A stretch of DNA of 64,000 bases, taken from Ascidia mentula. Taxonomy: Eukaryota; Chordata; Ascidiacea; Phlebobranchia; Ascidiidae. This document shows, piece by piece, positions 11,101-24,500 of the stretch. How positions within the stretch are numbered: the stretch's first letter is position 1; each line of letters begins with the position of its first letter. A program made the position numbers and the translations under genes. Under the pieces are notes generated by a model. That model made no database searches, was not told the DNA's origin, and saw only the letters and a list, made by a program, of their open reading frames with translations. The DNA lies in the NCBI GenBank assembly GCA_947561715.1, contig OX387204.1, positions 8,623,001 to 8,687,000 of the forward strand, written 5' to 3'.

Positions 11101-11345
11101 TAGCAATAAACAGAGGCGTGCGGTGAAGTTAACGCAATGAGTAGCCTATTTACCGTTTCTTACGAATATATGCTAATATTGATTCTCACTTGGTTAAACA
11201 TATGCCGGACATGAAATGCTTGGTTGGGATGAGGGTTGTTTCTTCTGTTGATAGACGAAGGTCGAAATTTTCGCATTGACACCGGCTTGGGGGGAAACTC
11301 GGAAACATACATACTTACATTGCTAGGATCGTCGATTTTCTCCAT
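8159..11345 (-). CDS. Uncharacterised basic, proline-rich protein (seven exons, 289 aa)
   Basis: Seven exons join in consistent phase: 11345-11190, 10664-10554, 9908-9816, 9709-9595, 9390-9307, 8526-8488, 8430-8159 (870 nt including stop). The weakest junction is the purine-rich acceptor of exon 6. The protein is basic, with no signal peptide or membrane segment. Peptides that look coding include MRKFRPSSINRRNNPHPNQ, DSPYVSNTHRSFREYQKA, TRLFPVIPRNSRLTADLARD, GTFLRNKNIYIFQG and a C terminus ending YYSGRTRKGIPRPYVF. Short Pro/Arg motifs separated by linkers resemble small axonemal microtubule-associated proteins; with CATSPER3 next door, a sperm or cilium role is a guess only. The start ATG has A at -3, but an acceptor at about 11387 could add upstream codons. 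The stop lies 62 bp from the CatSper3 stop, so the 3' ends converge. No family was recognised. Confidence 0.65.
8527..9306. other. Intron 5 of the uncharacterised gene
   Basis: About 780 bp between exons 5 and 6. A minus-strand open stretch at 8925-9113 has some coding-like composition but no splice sites that fit the phase, so it is not called. Confidence 0.35.
10101..10535. mobile_element. hAT-type MITE, 435 bp
   Basis: Terminal inverted repeats TAGGGATGCACCGAAA and TAGTGATGCACCGAAA (15 of 16 identical) are flanked by perfect 8-bp target duplications GTAATAAA at 10093-10100 and 10536-10543. Both arms carry TTCGGCCGAA-type subterminal repeats in opposite orientation, so the ends can fold into a long hairpin. 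No transposase is present, so it would depend on a hAT transposase in trans. It lies in intron 2 of the uncharacterised minus-strand gene, only 10 bp inside the splice donor of exon 2. Confidence 0.88.
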
Positions 11346-11832
11346 TTCAGATCTGCGTTTACAAACATTGAGCAGTTTAAAACCCTAAATTTGGAAACTA
11401 CAACGTAGTTCAAAACACATAGCCTAGTTAGTCAACAAGAAGTATTCTGGAAATGTGCTTTTAAACGATCAACCTGCTTTTTTTGAGACAATTTTGACAC
11501 TGTCACGAAAACAAATTCAATGCAGTTTTTTGTACACGCTGCACATGTTGAACATATGATACACTTTTGCCTAACGCTTTGATTCACTGATTAATAAAAA
11601 GTTATGTAAATAAAAAATAATATGCTGTGTGCGCGTCTTGTTGCAACCCAGTTTTATCTAGCACTGATGATGAACACAGTAAATATATTGTGGAGTGTTC
11701 TTCCAACGTAAGCAGGATTTGACACCCTAAGAGTAAGCCTTGTCCCACTATTCTCAGCTAATTGGTGCAATTGTAGGCTTGCGCTTGAGCGAAATGCCTT
11801 GTAATACGAGTTACCACCATCTTTTTCTCGCG
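11346..11832. other. Region upstream of the uncharacterised gene
   Basis: Presumed promoter and 5' untranslated sequence for the minus-strand gene. A possible acceptor near 11387 precedes an open stretch that joins the first exon, so a further 5' exon may exist. Nothing else recognised. Confidence 0.3.
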
Positions 11833-11915
11833 ACTGGGTTGGCCGAGTGGTTAAGGCGTTGGACTTAAGTTCCAATGGACGTATGTCCGCGTGGGTTCGA
11901 ACCCCACACCCAGTA
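11833..11915 (+). tRNA. tRNA-Leu (TAA)
   Basis: An 83-nt class II tRNA: acceptor stem ACTGGGT paired with ACCCAGT, D arm with GTGGTTAAGGC, anticodon loop CTTAAGT with anticodon TAA, long variable arm TGGACGTATGTCCGC, T arm GGGTTCGAACCCC, discriminator A. A T4 run follows at about 11927. No intron. It closely resembles vertebrate tRNA-Leu(UAA). Confidence 0.97.
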
Positions 11916-12748
11916 CTTCGAATTGTTTTGATTTTTACTGTTTTTCAAACAGAAATGTCATTTGAGGCGATTTGCATCACACAGTAGTCCGAAAATATTT
12001 GTTTATAGTTACAGATTTACAAAGAATAAACAAAAACGCCGAATGTATCGCGTAAAGGTAAATATCTGTCACTTACTTTTTGCCTCTAAAAGGATATACC
12101 CGTGGGGTGTTTTGAAAATGCAAAACACCATCTGTTGTTCGACGATGATCACCATGGTCATCAACTTCTCGGTGGCGTTCCACATAACCAGCTGCTGGTA
12201 CTTTAGTAAAGGATATAGCGCATTACTATTTGTCAAATTATTGGACATTCTGCCCGACAAGAAGACAAGGGTGCCATCAAAACAGGTTGGCGATTGTCTC
12301 AAACCAGTCGTGAATTAAGTGATATAATAATGTATATTAATTCAAAAAACTTTAGTTGAACACATTTGATTTTGTTGGGATTATGATGACATCTCTTACC
12401 TTCGTCTAAATTTCCGGCAGAGGTTTGGCAATTTATAGTCATTTTTACTAAAAACCTATAGGCTACCTGGTGCAAATACTTTAAATATCACATTATGGAC
12501 AATAACTATACACATTACTGCTCAACATCGAGAAGCCAAATAATTCAGATAAGTGATTGACAAGTAAGTACCAGCAGCCTGGGTGCGGTGTTTAGTCAAC
12601 AAACACTTTCTCGTACAAGTTGACACACTCAAACTCATTCACATACTGCCTGTTGCCAATTTGCTTCATACAGTATCATCACATAAACAATGCGTTTCTT
12701 TGTGAAAATCAACAAATTAGAAACTCGGGCAAATTTTTTTGTTATCAA
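11916..12748. other. Intergenic, no gene recognised
   Basis: AT-rich sequence after tRNA-Leu. Open stretches at 11962-12318 (+) and 12069-12302 (-) overlap each other and show neither a known domain nor fitting splice sites. Confidence 0.35.
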
Positions 12749-13390
12749 CTAAAAGGCAATATTTTCCATCTGTTCGAATATGTGTTCTGAGTAAAACCAA
12801 CTAACAACCTTGCTTCTCAGTAATTCAAACGCTTGTATTATGTATGCGATAGCAACATCATAGGCGTTGTCAAAGTTCATAAACTTTCTCAAACACCAGT
12901 TAATCCTGGACCTGTTTGAAAGTCGCAAGCACCGGGAGGTCAATCTCCGCGCCAGGCAGAATATGCTTCTTTGTTGACGGCGTCACGGCAAATTGCACGT
13001 CAAAGCACCTCCCGCGCTCGGTACGCCAAGATATGTTGTTACCCAAAGGCTTTGTGTGCAGACACTTTGTCAAAAGCCAATTTAAATGCCAATCAAAGTA
13101 AACATAGTTTATGTTATGATTTTGTTTCGCATTGTGGATTTAATCTTCTATGATCATTGACTTGTAATTTACAACAAGAATAAACGGGAAGATCTGCATG
13201 CTGCTGAAAATTCTTTTATTCCTAACAAAACAAAAGACAACTCTTTTAGGCACTGAGTCTCGCAACATAAATACTGGATCATACCTACTGAGTCGTGAGT
13301 AGATGGCGTATAATGTAGGCGAGGTGTTTCTCATCCATTCAATTCCTCGAGTTATACAGAAAGGTAAACAAACAGGCTTGGAACAGTCGT
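12749..13390 (-). CDS. Possible 3' exons of an unknown gene
   Basis: Two segments look like the last exons of a minus-strand gene. The upper one, 13390-13285, follows an acceptor ending in ACTTAG and encodes a peptide with GIEWMRNTSPTLYAIYSRLS before a GTATGA donor. The lower one, 12911-12749, follows AAACAG and encodes SRINWCLRKFMNFDNAYD and more, to a TAG stop. They join in phase 2 to give a continuous frame of about 89 residues. The upper exon needs a phase-1 donor further upstream, which was not found, and no family is recognised. Splice phase is the only support, so this could be chance. Confidence 0.3.
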
Positions 13391-15579
13391 CTAAGTTAAA
13401 TGGAAAGTTTGGTCAAAAATATTTTGGTCTTTAGGAGCTCACGGACAAGATGCCTTTCACGGACTCATGATATCCAATCATGGTATGATTTAGAATCCAG
13501 GCACTAGAGGCGCCATAACCTTGTGAGTGATAGGGGGTTTAGCTGCGGAGAAATTACAACATTGCCAAGTAACTGCGAGCTCGGAAAACAATGCGAAAAT
13601 ATTGATCTAAAAATCGACCAAACACATTACGCTCATATTGATTTCGGAAGCTTTTCACCCCCAGCCTTCGCATTTAACCGTTAACTATGTGCCGCAACTG
13701 TACCTAATTACTTTTGTTCAGTTTGCTTGCGTTGGGATTTCAGATAGGAAAACTTTTTATTGATATCCCTCATACAAAATGTATTTGCAAACACAATTAC
13801 TGATCTCGCCACGTTCCCTTGCTTTTCTACTACTACTATATGCACCCTAGAAATAACTTGCAAATTATTCTCCCTTAAATATTTCACAAAATAGTGTGTT
13901 TTCCACATTTTAATATCTGCAGTGATCGCTCAGGCGATGACAAAAAAAGAAGAACGACAAAAATGAAGTCTCGACTAAGACAAAGCGACGGCGAGCGAAC
14001 GGGTTGCACAAAGGATTATCAAGTGGTGTGCGCGCCGATGTCACGCTGGTCATTGAAGAGAAAGCAACAAAAATTGAGCCAGACACGTAAGCAATAAATA
14101 AAGTACAGCGAGTGGAACGCGCTGGGCGATACCAGTCTGAAAGTACCGCCAACAATGGCTTCACACTGAGAAACAAAATGCGTTCAAACCACACTCGAAA
14201 CCAATTCATCACTGAAAGTAGAAAGTATAAATGGTTATAGTATGTATATGTCGGATCGCATGGGGGCAATATAGCTTAACAAACAGTAAGCGGTTGCCTA
14301 ACCGTTGCGCAATTATTCGTTCGCATTCGTAACAAACACAGGATATTTGGGATGGAAAACGAATAGATAAACACACAGTGTTGGGAGTTGTGTATTAGGT
14401 ACATTGAATTATTGCGATTGATTTAAACCAATCAAGGAGTTTTATTATTAAAGCGTCCCCCCAATGATATAAATTTTGTTATGGTCGCGATGGCGTCACA
14501 GTGAAATTTGAAGGCAAGTTTATGTACGTTATTGCCACTATCGGTTACTAATCGCCACGCACATTAAAATAAAAACCGAAACACTCTCCTTAGTGAAAAT
14601 ACAGCACAGGGTTCTGCCGTTTCAAGGACTAGGCAAGCAATGTCATTCTTGCAAAAATGGTGCTCTTGCAAATGGGGAAGCGTAGACAGGGTATCGCGAT
14701 CGGCCGTTTCTCTTGACGCAAAAAAAACGGACCCACTGATGTCGTGAAATGAGGTAGCAGTTAACGGCGCCGAATTATCACTTAATACTGTTTTAATTTT
14801 ATCGTTTTATGGAGGAGACACCATTGTACAAGCCGGGTGATGGAAGCGTTGGCGTCACACCCCTTGTTGTATTGAAGACAGCTTTTGGCGCCAGGGCGAG
14901 TTGAAAGCAGATTCTACCGCGAACGCAAGTATTTGATCAGCGCCCGGTCGTTGCTTGTCACGTTTGGTCTGTCCCACATGCGGTTCAAGATGCCTAATGC
15001 GTCACCACCGCCGAAAAGAGGGAAAACATCTACTAGGAGTCCATTGGATCTCCTTAAAATATCGCGCGCCGCGCGAGACCATTACGAGGGAAGAACCGGA
15101 TGAGATGATGGAAGAAGATGCGAGAGATGGCAGCTGTTTTCCGACCGAATGATTTCAAACTACAATAAGTTAGGAGCAATGGACAGTAAATGAACGGTAG
15201 AAAGTGCTGAGAAAATAGTACGCTTGGTTACAATGCTGCGACGGCTCCAAACTTGACGCGCGTGCGCAATAAAATAGACTGAACAATAAATTACCTTCTA
15301 GTATTTATGGATTTTGTAACAACAATAACAATATATTAGAGGGGAAATAAATTATTCATAGTAATGTAAGTTTTTACAAGGAAACATATATGATAACACC
15401 AAAACAAAATGGGGTTCCTCTATTGTTCAAGACAACATTACAGCAGATACGTCTCTAAAAGGGATTCAAAAATTTTGCCTAAATTGAAAAAAAGCATTAG
15501 ATCTGCTGAGCATAACTGGACACAACACATACAGAATGCATAATGTGCAGGTAAAAAGTGACGGGCCGGAAAGTTTGAT
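13391..15579. other. Intergenic, no gene recognised
   Basis: No confident gene. Short minus-strand stretches near 13700-13910 and 14120-14270 have plausible splice signals but could not be linked into a frame. The last few hundred bases should include the 3' untranslated region of the PIM kinase gene. Confidence 0.35.
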
Positions 15580-18500
15580 TCAGGAGCGCACAATGCACTC
15601 GCTTGCCTGGATGCTACAAGCTGCTGGTGATCCGGGACAAACCACGTGATTTGCAAGCAACCGCGGATCGAACCCGGGGGAATCCTGGCATGTAAAATGT
15701 GCACCTTGGAAGGGGTCGGCAATCTTGTGCTTCTCGGACATAGGTGGGCTGGCTGGGGAAGGGGCGATGTACGTAGACATGGGTTGATTTATATACAAGT
15801 CGCGAGTGTTCATGACACCGCTCACGCTGGTGACAGATGGCGGCATCACACCGTTGGTGAGCCACGGATGTTGCAGAACAGCTTCAAGGCCTAAACGACG
15901 TGTTTGGTCTTTGCACAGCATAGAAGCTATCAGATGTCGGCACGCATCGCTGATTGCGTGGGCGCGCTTGTGACGTAGTTCGCAAGCTATGATGTCCTTT
16001 TCCTTCTGAAAGGGCACCTCAGCTTCGACCATCGTGTAAAGAAGCACGCCGAGGGACCAGGCATCCACGCTACGGCCGCTGTACCGTCGCTCGATAAACC
16101 ACTCGGGAGGATAGAATTCTGGAGTGCCGGCGAATTCGGTGTAGGGAGCCTCCTACAGGAAACACGTAGGCGTTACATTTCCCCATACTTGTAAGCAGCA
16201 TACAGTCGAACGGGTTTTTCAATTATCGGCTGTACTTTATTGTATTAATAGCCGGGTATAAAACATGCAGCGCAGATTGGGACCAACATTTACCTTCATT
16301 AGTGTTCCACATCCAAAATCGATGAGCTTTGCTTCAGAGGTGTGGAGGTTAAGCAGCACGTTTTCATCTTTAATGTCACGATGGACGACTCCGTTGGCGT
16401 GGCAATGGATCACTGCCTGCACGATCTGCGCACAACCACATGAATTAGTTCACGAATGAACAAGACAGCCGTGTTCAACATAATAAATAAAGGCTATGAC
16501 GAGAAGCTCGCACTAATCTTACGCTTCAACACGTAAGCAATGGCGCCTGTGATGCGCACTGACCCGTGCACTCGACACCGATATATTTAGTTTTACGTGC
16601 ACACAAATATTACACAGCGGGTAATGATGTTGATCACGCCCGCGTGCATACAGGTGACAGGCAGACCACTCACCTGTCTAAATATGTTCCTTGCCACGTT
16701 CTCGGGAAGAGCTCCGTGCTGGTTGAGGTAGTCGAATAGGTCGATAACGGGTTGAGGCCGTTCCATCACCAGGATGTAGCTATTGCGCCGCTCGTACCAG
16801 TCTAACATTCCAATAACACCTGCACGACAAGTTGACCTGCATTAGAGTCCGTCGTTTACGTTGCGCGGCTTCCGTAATTTACTCTCGTGCTTACGAGGCC
16901 TCGTTACATTGGTTTACAGGCGACACAGCGCGGCTCATCAAAGCCAAGCGTTTTCTGAAAACAGCTTTACAGAAAAAGCACCGAACGTAGTCATCGCGGA
17001 CCCAATGGCCGCAATAAAACGATCGTAAAACATGACAGGGAAACATTTGTGTCTGGGTGTGTAGAACTTATTCTGGCAACATCTCTCACCTTGGTTGTCG
17101 GCTGTGGCAGCTCTGTGCAGCAATTCGAATTCGATGGGCACAACGCGCCCGTCCAACTTTCCCCATCGCTTTACTTTTGCCTTGGGCACTTGTTTGATCG
17201 CTACCTGGACGTTGTCCGACTTGCGAGTGCCTGCAAAAAAGTACAGAAAAGGTCACTTAGTGTTGCAACCACGTTCATTTTTGAGAAGTGCTAAGGCCGC
17301 TCGTCACGAGAACTTATCGAGCGCGTACGGCCTTGAATGACCCGAATCTCCATCTGAGAGTAACAGCCTGTGCAGGGCGCATGCAAGTACGGTTGGTGCG
17401 TTTGACCTAAATAGCCAACTGTCGTCCGCGCCGAGCATTGATCCCTTCCCTTCTCGGGAGCAGTATTATCGGCGAGCAAGCAACGTGCAATTACATTATA
17501 CGACCCGCGTGGCCGCGCTCTCTCCTTGAGGCCCTTCAATCTAAAGCAACCTGTCGGTGGAGCGGGAACTGGAAACTGTCATGAATATTTTAACGCGAAG
17601 TGCAATCGCGTACAGCACTTCTGCTTACCACACCAGCTCTCAACGCGGTGTTAACGAGAGAACGGGCTAGAGCCTCATTTAAATGAAATGGGGTACATAG
17701 CAGTTCAAAGTGATAAACGCTTAAAAGCCAACCCTTGACGTCCTAGCAAATTGTTTGCAAGACGAACATCCGCCAACAGAACCATTAGGCCCGGGCGCAG
17801 AAACCTGTGGTTGAAAACAGGTGCGGCGATGGAGAAAATGTTTGCAAGCCGTAAACGAAATTCTCGCCAGTCATCCGCCTTATTTCGGGGAATGATTTAC
17901 GCCACCAAAACGTTTTTTTTTACTCCGCGTTTCGACGAACAGTATTTTTACGTCAAGTCAACAACCGCAACGAAGCACTAAGCTTAAAACCGCTGCTATT
18001 CACCTTTACTGAGGCCGACATCACGTGACTCCGCAAACTGCGAGACTGTATCGAGCTACGTCACGCAACGTAGAATCTATTTTTGGACAGGTCACGGACG
18101 GATTTAGAATCGGGGAAACAACAAGAGTCTGTTACTCAACAATTGTGTAAATATAAACGGTCATTTTTGAATTTGGCAGCGAAAATAGCAATTCCTAATA
18201 TATATAACATTCATTGGGTTTTATTTCCAAAAATAAAGGCATTTTAGTAGGACCAAAAGCTAATCTGCACTAACAATGCACAAAGCGAAATTTGAAAATT
18301 TAAATTGCGTCGATTCAATAGGTTTGCCGAGATCGTTTTGTATTGGCATAACCCCAACATGCCATTGGTTGCTTGGCACTGGATAGTCTTATGTGCCGAA
18401 GGCTGCAATTATCGGGTCTAGTGTTACGGAAAGGAGGGGCAGTTGGCACTATACGAACATGGACATGACGAACTACATTGGCAGTTGTTTGTCGCGCCTC

Positions 18501-21500
18501 TTCGTTTCTCGGTGAATCAGAATGGAATGAATATAGGGCCTGGAGTACGAAGCAGAGAAGTGCTCCGACTGTCACCTCTGTCTGTAACCCGGCGCCCGTA
18601 AATTTCGCAATAAAATTGTGCACGCGAGTAACTGTGACATAGAACGGACAATTTTACCGACGCATATTTCTTGGCATTTGTAATGCCGCTAGCGATACCG
18701 AGAGCGGACGAAAGGCGTTGACGTCAATGGAAAAACTAACAAACATTTGTATTTCCCGCATTTAAGGGCGACGTTTCCTCACGAAAAACATCAAACGAGC
18801 TGCCCGGTTTTCAGACAAAGTAAGTTTACATTTCGACCCAACAGACAGCGAGTGAATGGTCCTGCCCGTGACGTTGTCGACAGGAACGCACAGCGACCTA
18901 GAGCGGAAACGGGTGAACAAGACCTTTTACTAATATGGTGCTGCGCACAGTCAATTGCCACAAGTTTCTAGGGCCGCGAAAAATTTCATTACCTTTTTGA
19001 GTTGTTGGCAAAGTCTTTGAAAAAGAGAATAAGGGGCGTCCCTCGTCCATGCAATACAGGGAAGGACACATAACCACCGGAAAGTCGGTGCTGACAAGAT
19101 AGATTAAGGTTCGGGCCGCCAGAAATCGGATCCCATATTATGTATATGAACGACTTGTAAGTCGCATGTTAAAAGTGGGCAAATTTATCACGGCGCAATG
19201 CTTTATTACTTGCATTGAAGTTAGAAGGACAAAGCGGATTACCCGTGGAATTGTCCAGGGATCACCTGGATTGCTGGCATCCACATCCAGGGCGGTATAT
19301 TAATGTTTTTCCCGCGCCAACCTCGTACATTAAAGCTTCACAAAAGCGTTCGCTTCTTATCCTCAAAAACCAATGATTGCGGCCAAAGTCAGTCACGTTA
19401 TTGGTTATTGATCTTCGGACAAACAACATGAGGTGATTGGAGTTCGTCCTGTAGACGGGCCAAGGTCGCCCAGGGGCGCTTTGAACGTAAAGCAAACCAA
19501 CGATTTAATGCGAGGGAGAACTATGTGCAATTAGATCAACATTTTGAGCGCACCAATTGGATCGCACTGGACAGGGGGGAATGTTTTTTTCTTTTCAAGT
19601 ATCTGTGGCATAAGAAACGACAGCGCCTTTTTAAATAATATATTAGAACTGTCCGTGGTACTCATTATTATGTTGGCAGTATACACACTGGCGAATGTCG
19701 GTAGTCTAACTGCTGTTCCCATGCGAGCAATTTCCACGAGTTTAAAGGACGATATGAAGGTCATTTTGTCCACTTGAGTAGTTCAAAGTCACTCAAAGCC
19801 CTTGCCCTTTTTAGTTTGAGACACAATGGCCGAGTTCATTGGTGTTCGCGGTCTCTGAACGTAGCAATTCGGAAATGAACCATGCAGCACCTCTGGTCCA
19901 TCCGATGTGGTAATAAGCGGTTTGGGGCGGTTCACAAGTGGCAAGAACACTCCGACGAAAAGCTGTTTAATTCCGGATACCCGGCACTGGAGTGGCTGTC
20001 TGGCTTTTATTCCGCTTTTTGGCGCTGATAAGACGAGTTACGCCGACCAACTCCATCGATTTTGCAAGCGTGCCATTAGTCCATTCGTTTTCCAATAACA
20101 CCTGGGCAAATGATTATAACAGAGCTACACCCTAGATTTGACCGAGTCGCGTCAATGCAGAAGAAAATAAAACGCAAATCCATTTGGGTTTTCATGGGTG
20201 TGGGGACAAGGCAAGACCCGATAATAGAAGGCGGGTCCTCGCGTCGGGCAACAAAATTGGTTCGGTGATTCAGTGGAGGGCGCTCCCAAAAGGCAAAGAG
20301 ATCTCGTCATGAGAATACGGCGACTCGCGCTTGTCAAAATTTCCGTTTGATTCACCGCCAAGCGCCCGGGTGAACGTTTTTAGAAGGCGTCGGATCAAAG
20401 ATCCTGCAGTTCGAACGCGCCGATAACCCGACTAGTTTGCACTCTTTTTCCAGTGCCTGAGTTAAAGCTCCCGTTGGTGAATCGTGCGTGTCCGTTTCGA
20501 GAATCCGTCTGCAGCTTATTCGCCGAATGAAACTCGTCGGGACTTCTCCCATTTCAAAGAGATTTCATGCAGAGTTCAAAGTACGCAAACAAATTCGAAC
20601 ATGAACAACCTTGTACGCCAAATTCAGATTTGTGTAAAATAGTTATGAGAAAAACCACAGCCTGTTGGAGCTTTGTGTTTCCGACGTGACACACAACGCC
20701 GCTCAGAGCCGATTGCAGTTGTTCGAACAACCCTTTTTCTCCCCTGGTACACAAAGACCAATCAGTTGCAGGCCATATTGCTTTCGGCGACCAGCCCTGT
20801 CAACGGAGTGCGGAACGGTAGGCGCGACACAGGCGGGCCAATCGATTAGCGCGGAGGCCAACATCTGTCTCGCAGCGCGCCCGGCGTCCTGCCCTACGAG
20901 CCACTTGTAGTCAACAAAGCAGAGCGCGAGAGAAGGAAAGAGAGCAGTCGGACGTTTGGCGTCAGCTGGCGAAGTTTCCAAGCCCCCTCTCCCCGTCACA
21001 GCGCACACGGCGCAAAACAAATTCCAGGCGCGACTCCGTGATCGAGCCGAATTGGCCATGGTAGTCCCATTAGCAGTCGTGTCGTAGAAGTAGGGCGCGT
21101 GTGTAAGCTGAACGGTCATGAGAGATCCTTCTCGGCAGGTCTAAGCGATATTCCCCTACAGCCTCTGCGAGTAATTCAAGCTACGGCCGAGATATTCGGA
21201 CAGACTTTGATCAGAATCATGTGCGCGGGGCCCCACAAGCCTACTCAGGCTATCGTTTGCTTTAGAGCAAATGAAACGGCGCCTCAGCAACGAAAGCCGC
21301 TCCCTATGGTTGCCAATAATACGCCCACCGCGGAGCAATAACACTTTGTCTCGAGGATGGCTGCTTGGAGCACAACGATCCGTTGAAACGCTGTGGAAAA
21401 TTACACGGCCGCATCGGGGCTTCAATTTTCCACTTATTGCGCCAACCGACAACACAGCGGTCATCACGCGAAAGTCGGCTTCGTGGGTTGACCAGAACCA

Positions 21501-24500
21501 CGCAATGCAGAAACAAAAGGGTGACAAACTGTTTGTTTTCATTTCGAACGGTAAACAAGCGGAGGTAAGACTGCACGCGGCGATACGGAAAACACAACAT
21601 CACGCAATATCGTGTGTTGTGCGGTTGGTGCATTACACCGTGTTGGTCGCGTGGTCTGTTTACAAAACAACACAAGCAAAGTTCGAACAGGCGACCCGCA
21701 TTAGTGCATGATTAAGTGAGATTGGAGTGTAGTTATGAGTAAGCGCTGGTGAAAACTCTCCCACATGATATTGTTTCGCGGTGATAACAGTTGTGTAACT
21801 ATGTTCGATAGGTAACTATTTAGTATAGCTTTGTTGCTCGTATTTCGCAACCTCATAACGGCGCTTTTGTTTTGGCTCCAACACACAGCGGTCGCGGTTT
21901 CACTTCCTGTAGAAACCTACAAAGGGCCGAGCAAGCGATGCCTGGCGCGGACGGCCTATTGTACTTACACGCCCGAAACAAGTACGCATTGCGCAACCAT
22001 AATATTTCGAGCAGTGGCAGTTTCCTGTTACCCCGTGCCCGTTTGTCGATGTCATTTAACACGAAGGCCAAGTGTATCTTATGATAAACGAAGTAACACA
22101 TTTTTCATCGGCAACTTTGAGCGGTACCTCTCGCTCGCATTTTTAACGGTTTTGTCCCATACGATTAACGTTGGTTTGAAAATCCAAAAGCTTGTCCAGA
22201 CAAGTCCTTGGTTGCCGCAAACCATTCGTGGAGTCAGTATTAGTCCAAGGCGCGATTCATCCCAAGATGGCTTAACTACGAGGGATAGGTGCCGTCGGCA
22301 CTTCCACGATCAAAAAGTGACAACGCGCCGTCTAAACCTGGTGCGGGTGGCTGATGCTTTCCCCGGAATGCGAGGCACGCATGTTTCCAGTGCCACGCAC
22401 GCCGGCTCCACAGTCTTTGTTTGTAACCTGGTGGCGCAGCCTGTTCTTACTAAGAAGAGGGCAAACAGAGCAGCTATTAGATTTTCGGAGTAGCGGGGTA
22501 GGTGGGATGCGCCCGACACCTGTCCGGCTTTAACGAGGCACGCAAGGCGTGTTACTGGGGGCGAACAAAGAAGGCCGTCGCATCCGCCCGAGTAAGTTCA
22601 CCAAATCGAATAAAAGCGCTCGCCGCCAGCCACTTCCCAAACAAACAAAAACCCTGCGTCAACGGATTCGACAGTTTATAAGTGCGTGCCGGTGATGACG
22701 GTTGATTTTTAAGCATGCACGAAAGTTTATCTAATCCCAGCGGTTCAGCGTGCGTGTTGTGCACCTTCCAAGAAAACAGCTGCGGACAGGCAGTCGCCCT
22801 AAAGGCTCGTACAAACAATTATAGGATCTCCCAATCGTCTTGGGCGCTTTTCAGGCTTCGTTCTGCAGTTACGAAGAAACTCATCCTTGTCACGACTATT
22901 TAGTTAGAAGGGCAGCGGGGGGTTTAGAGTGCCGCGTTGTTTATCTTTCGCAGTGTGCTGGCAGCTGACGCAAAGCCGAACGAGGCTGTTTGTCCTGATA
23001 GAAATATGTACCATGGCGGGTTGGTGCCACCGGGTTGGCTTGTTTGCAGAACGCATTTACGGCAACTTACCCTTACTGTAAATCGGTTTCAGTGGCGACC
23101 TCAGGACTGTGACGAAGTACCGGAATCGCACAACGTGCAGCAATTGATGCAGAATAACTAAGACGGTAATCACAACATTGTGTTGCTCATTCCATTTGGC
23201 ACCTCCGTGACACATTCACCCAATGTGTAATAGCGGACTTATTCGCAGTGGGCGGCGACTGACTCGCACAATTTCATTGGAAAACATGTTTACCCGACCC
23301 GCAGTCGGTGGGTTACGCGCGAGACGCCGCAATAACAATCCCAAGCCTTTTAAGTGCCGCGATTCATCGACTGAATCTTGTCTTCTTTGCTCCATAAGGG
23401 CCCACTACTGCACCTAAGCGCTTCGAGGAAGCGAAAAGACTGTGCAATAGCTTTGTCTTTGTTTTTGGCGCACGAATAAAAATTCCGGTCGGGATGGGAC
23501 GCAGTGAGGCAATTAATCGAACAATCGCGTTACGCATAAGCCAATCATTTGGCCCACCAAGCGCAATGAGTGTAAATTTGGAAAAGCCAGCGATTAAGTG
23601 GTGGTTAGTAGTGACCTAGTGTGCTACAACAAGTCGATCAAGGAAGATGGCGCAATTTCAAATTGGGCAAATGTCTGTTACAGAAAGGGTTCTCGCATTG
23701 TGTGTTTCTCGAACACAAATCCTGACTAGGTTTAACAACTACAATTTTACAATGCAATGCACCTACCGGCATAAACAGTGCCTCCACCTCCTGCTCCGAT
23801 GATCCCGCGGATGTCATAGATTTTTTTGAAGGCAGAAGATGAGCGTTGTTGTGCGCCAGTATTGAGCGTTGCCGGCGCGGACCGGATCACGGACGTGGGC
23901 GTGGAAGTCGACGCGACACAGGCTGTCGGCGCTGTCAAGTGCTTCGCTTCCGTTCGGTTCTGCGATCGCTCGCTCGCTGTCACTTGCTGCTGGGTAATTT
24001 GCTGTTGTCGTCGGTCGTCGCATTCTTTCTGCTGCTGTTGTTGTTGTTGCTGAGCAGCAACACCGGCGTTCTTATTTCGTCTCTGTTGGCTGCGAGTATG
24101 GTACCTGATCACATGTCCTCCTTGTGGCTGTTCCTGGACCTGCTGTGTGATCCCTTGATCCACACACTCACTGTTAGTATTATTGTTCTCGTCATAACCC
24201 GTTCGTTTAGCTGTGCTTCGCAGAAAATAACGCTCGCTGTACGCCACACTGCCGGTGCTGGCAAACGATACGGGGGCAGCAAACACGGGTTTGCAGGCTG
24301 CTTGTGGTTGGAACGTTGAACTTGTAGGAGCCGTGAAAGATATAGGTGAAGATGATATTACCCGATTGGATGGTGGGCGAGTTGATCGTTTCGATGTACC
24401 TTTCTTTGTGCGGCGTGAGTTTCTGGCTGGGTGTATTGGAACAGTTGCGAATGGATTTGACGCTGTGATGCAAGCTTTAGAGGTGCCCACATCAGCAAGG

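Noticed and set aside
11300-11325. Strong GTAAGT donor-like site inside the first exon of the uncharacterised gene
   Set aside because: The frame continues through it into clearly coding sequence and a fitting donor follows at 11189.
14885-15152. Two overlapping plus-strand frames, one with a CPTCG pair of cysteines
   Set aside because: Too short, no further zinc-binding residues in register, and no splice sites linking to other exons.
15655-15690. GGATCGAACCC motif resembling a tRNA T arm
   Set aside because: It lies in the last PIM exon and there is no cloverleaf around it.
21831-22493. 220-codon open stretch in PIM intron 1 with a hydrophobic beginning
   Set aside because: It opens with TTG and lacks an early ATG, shows no domain, and its length is reachable by chance in G+C-rich sequence.
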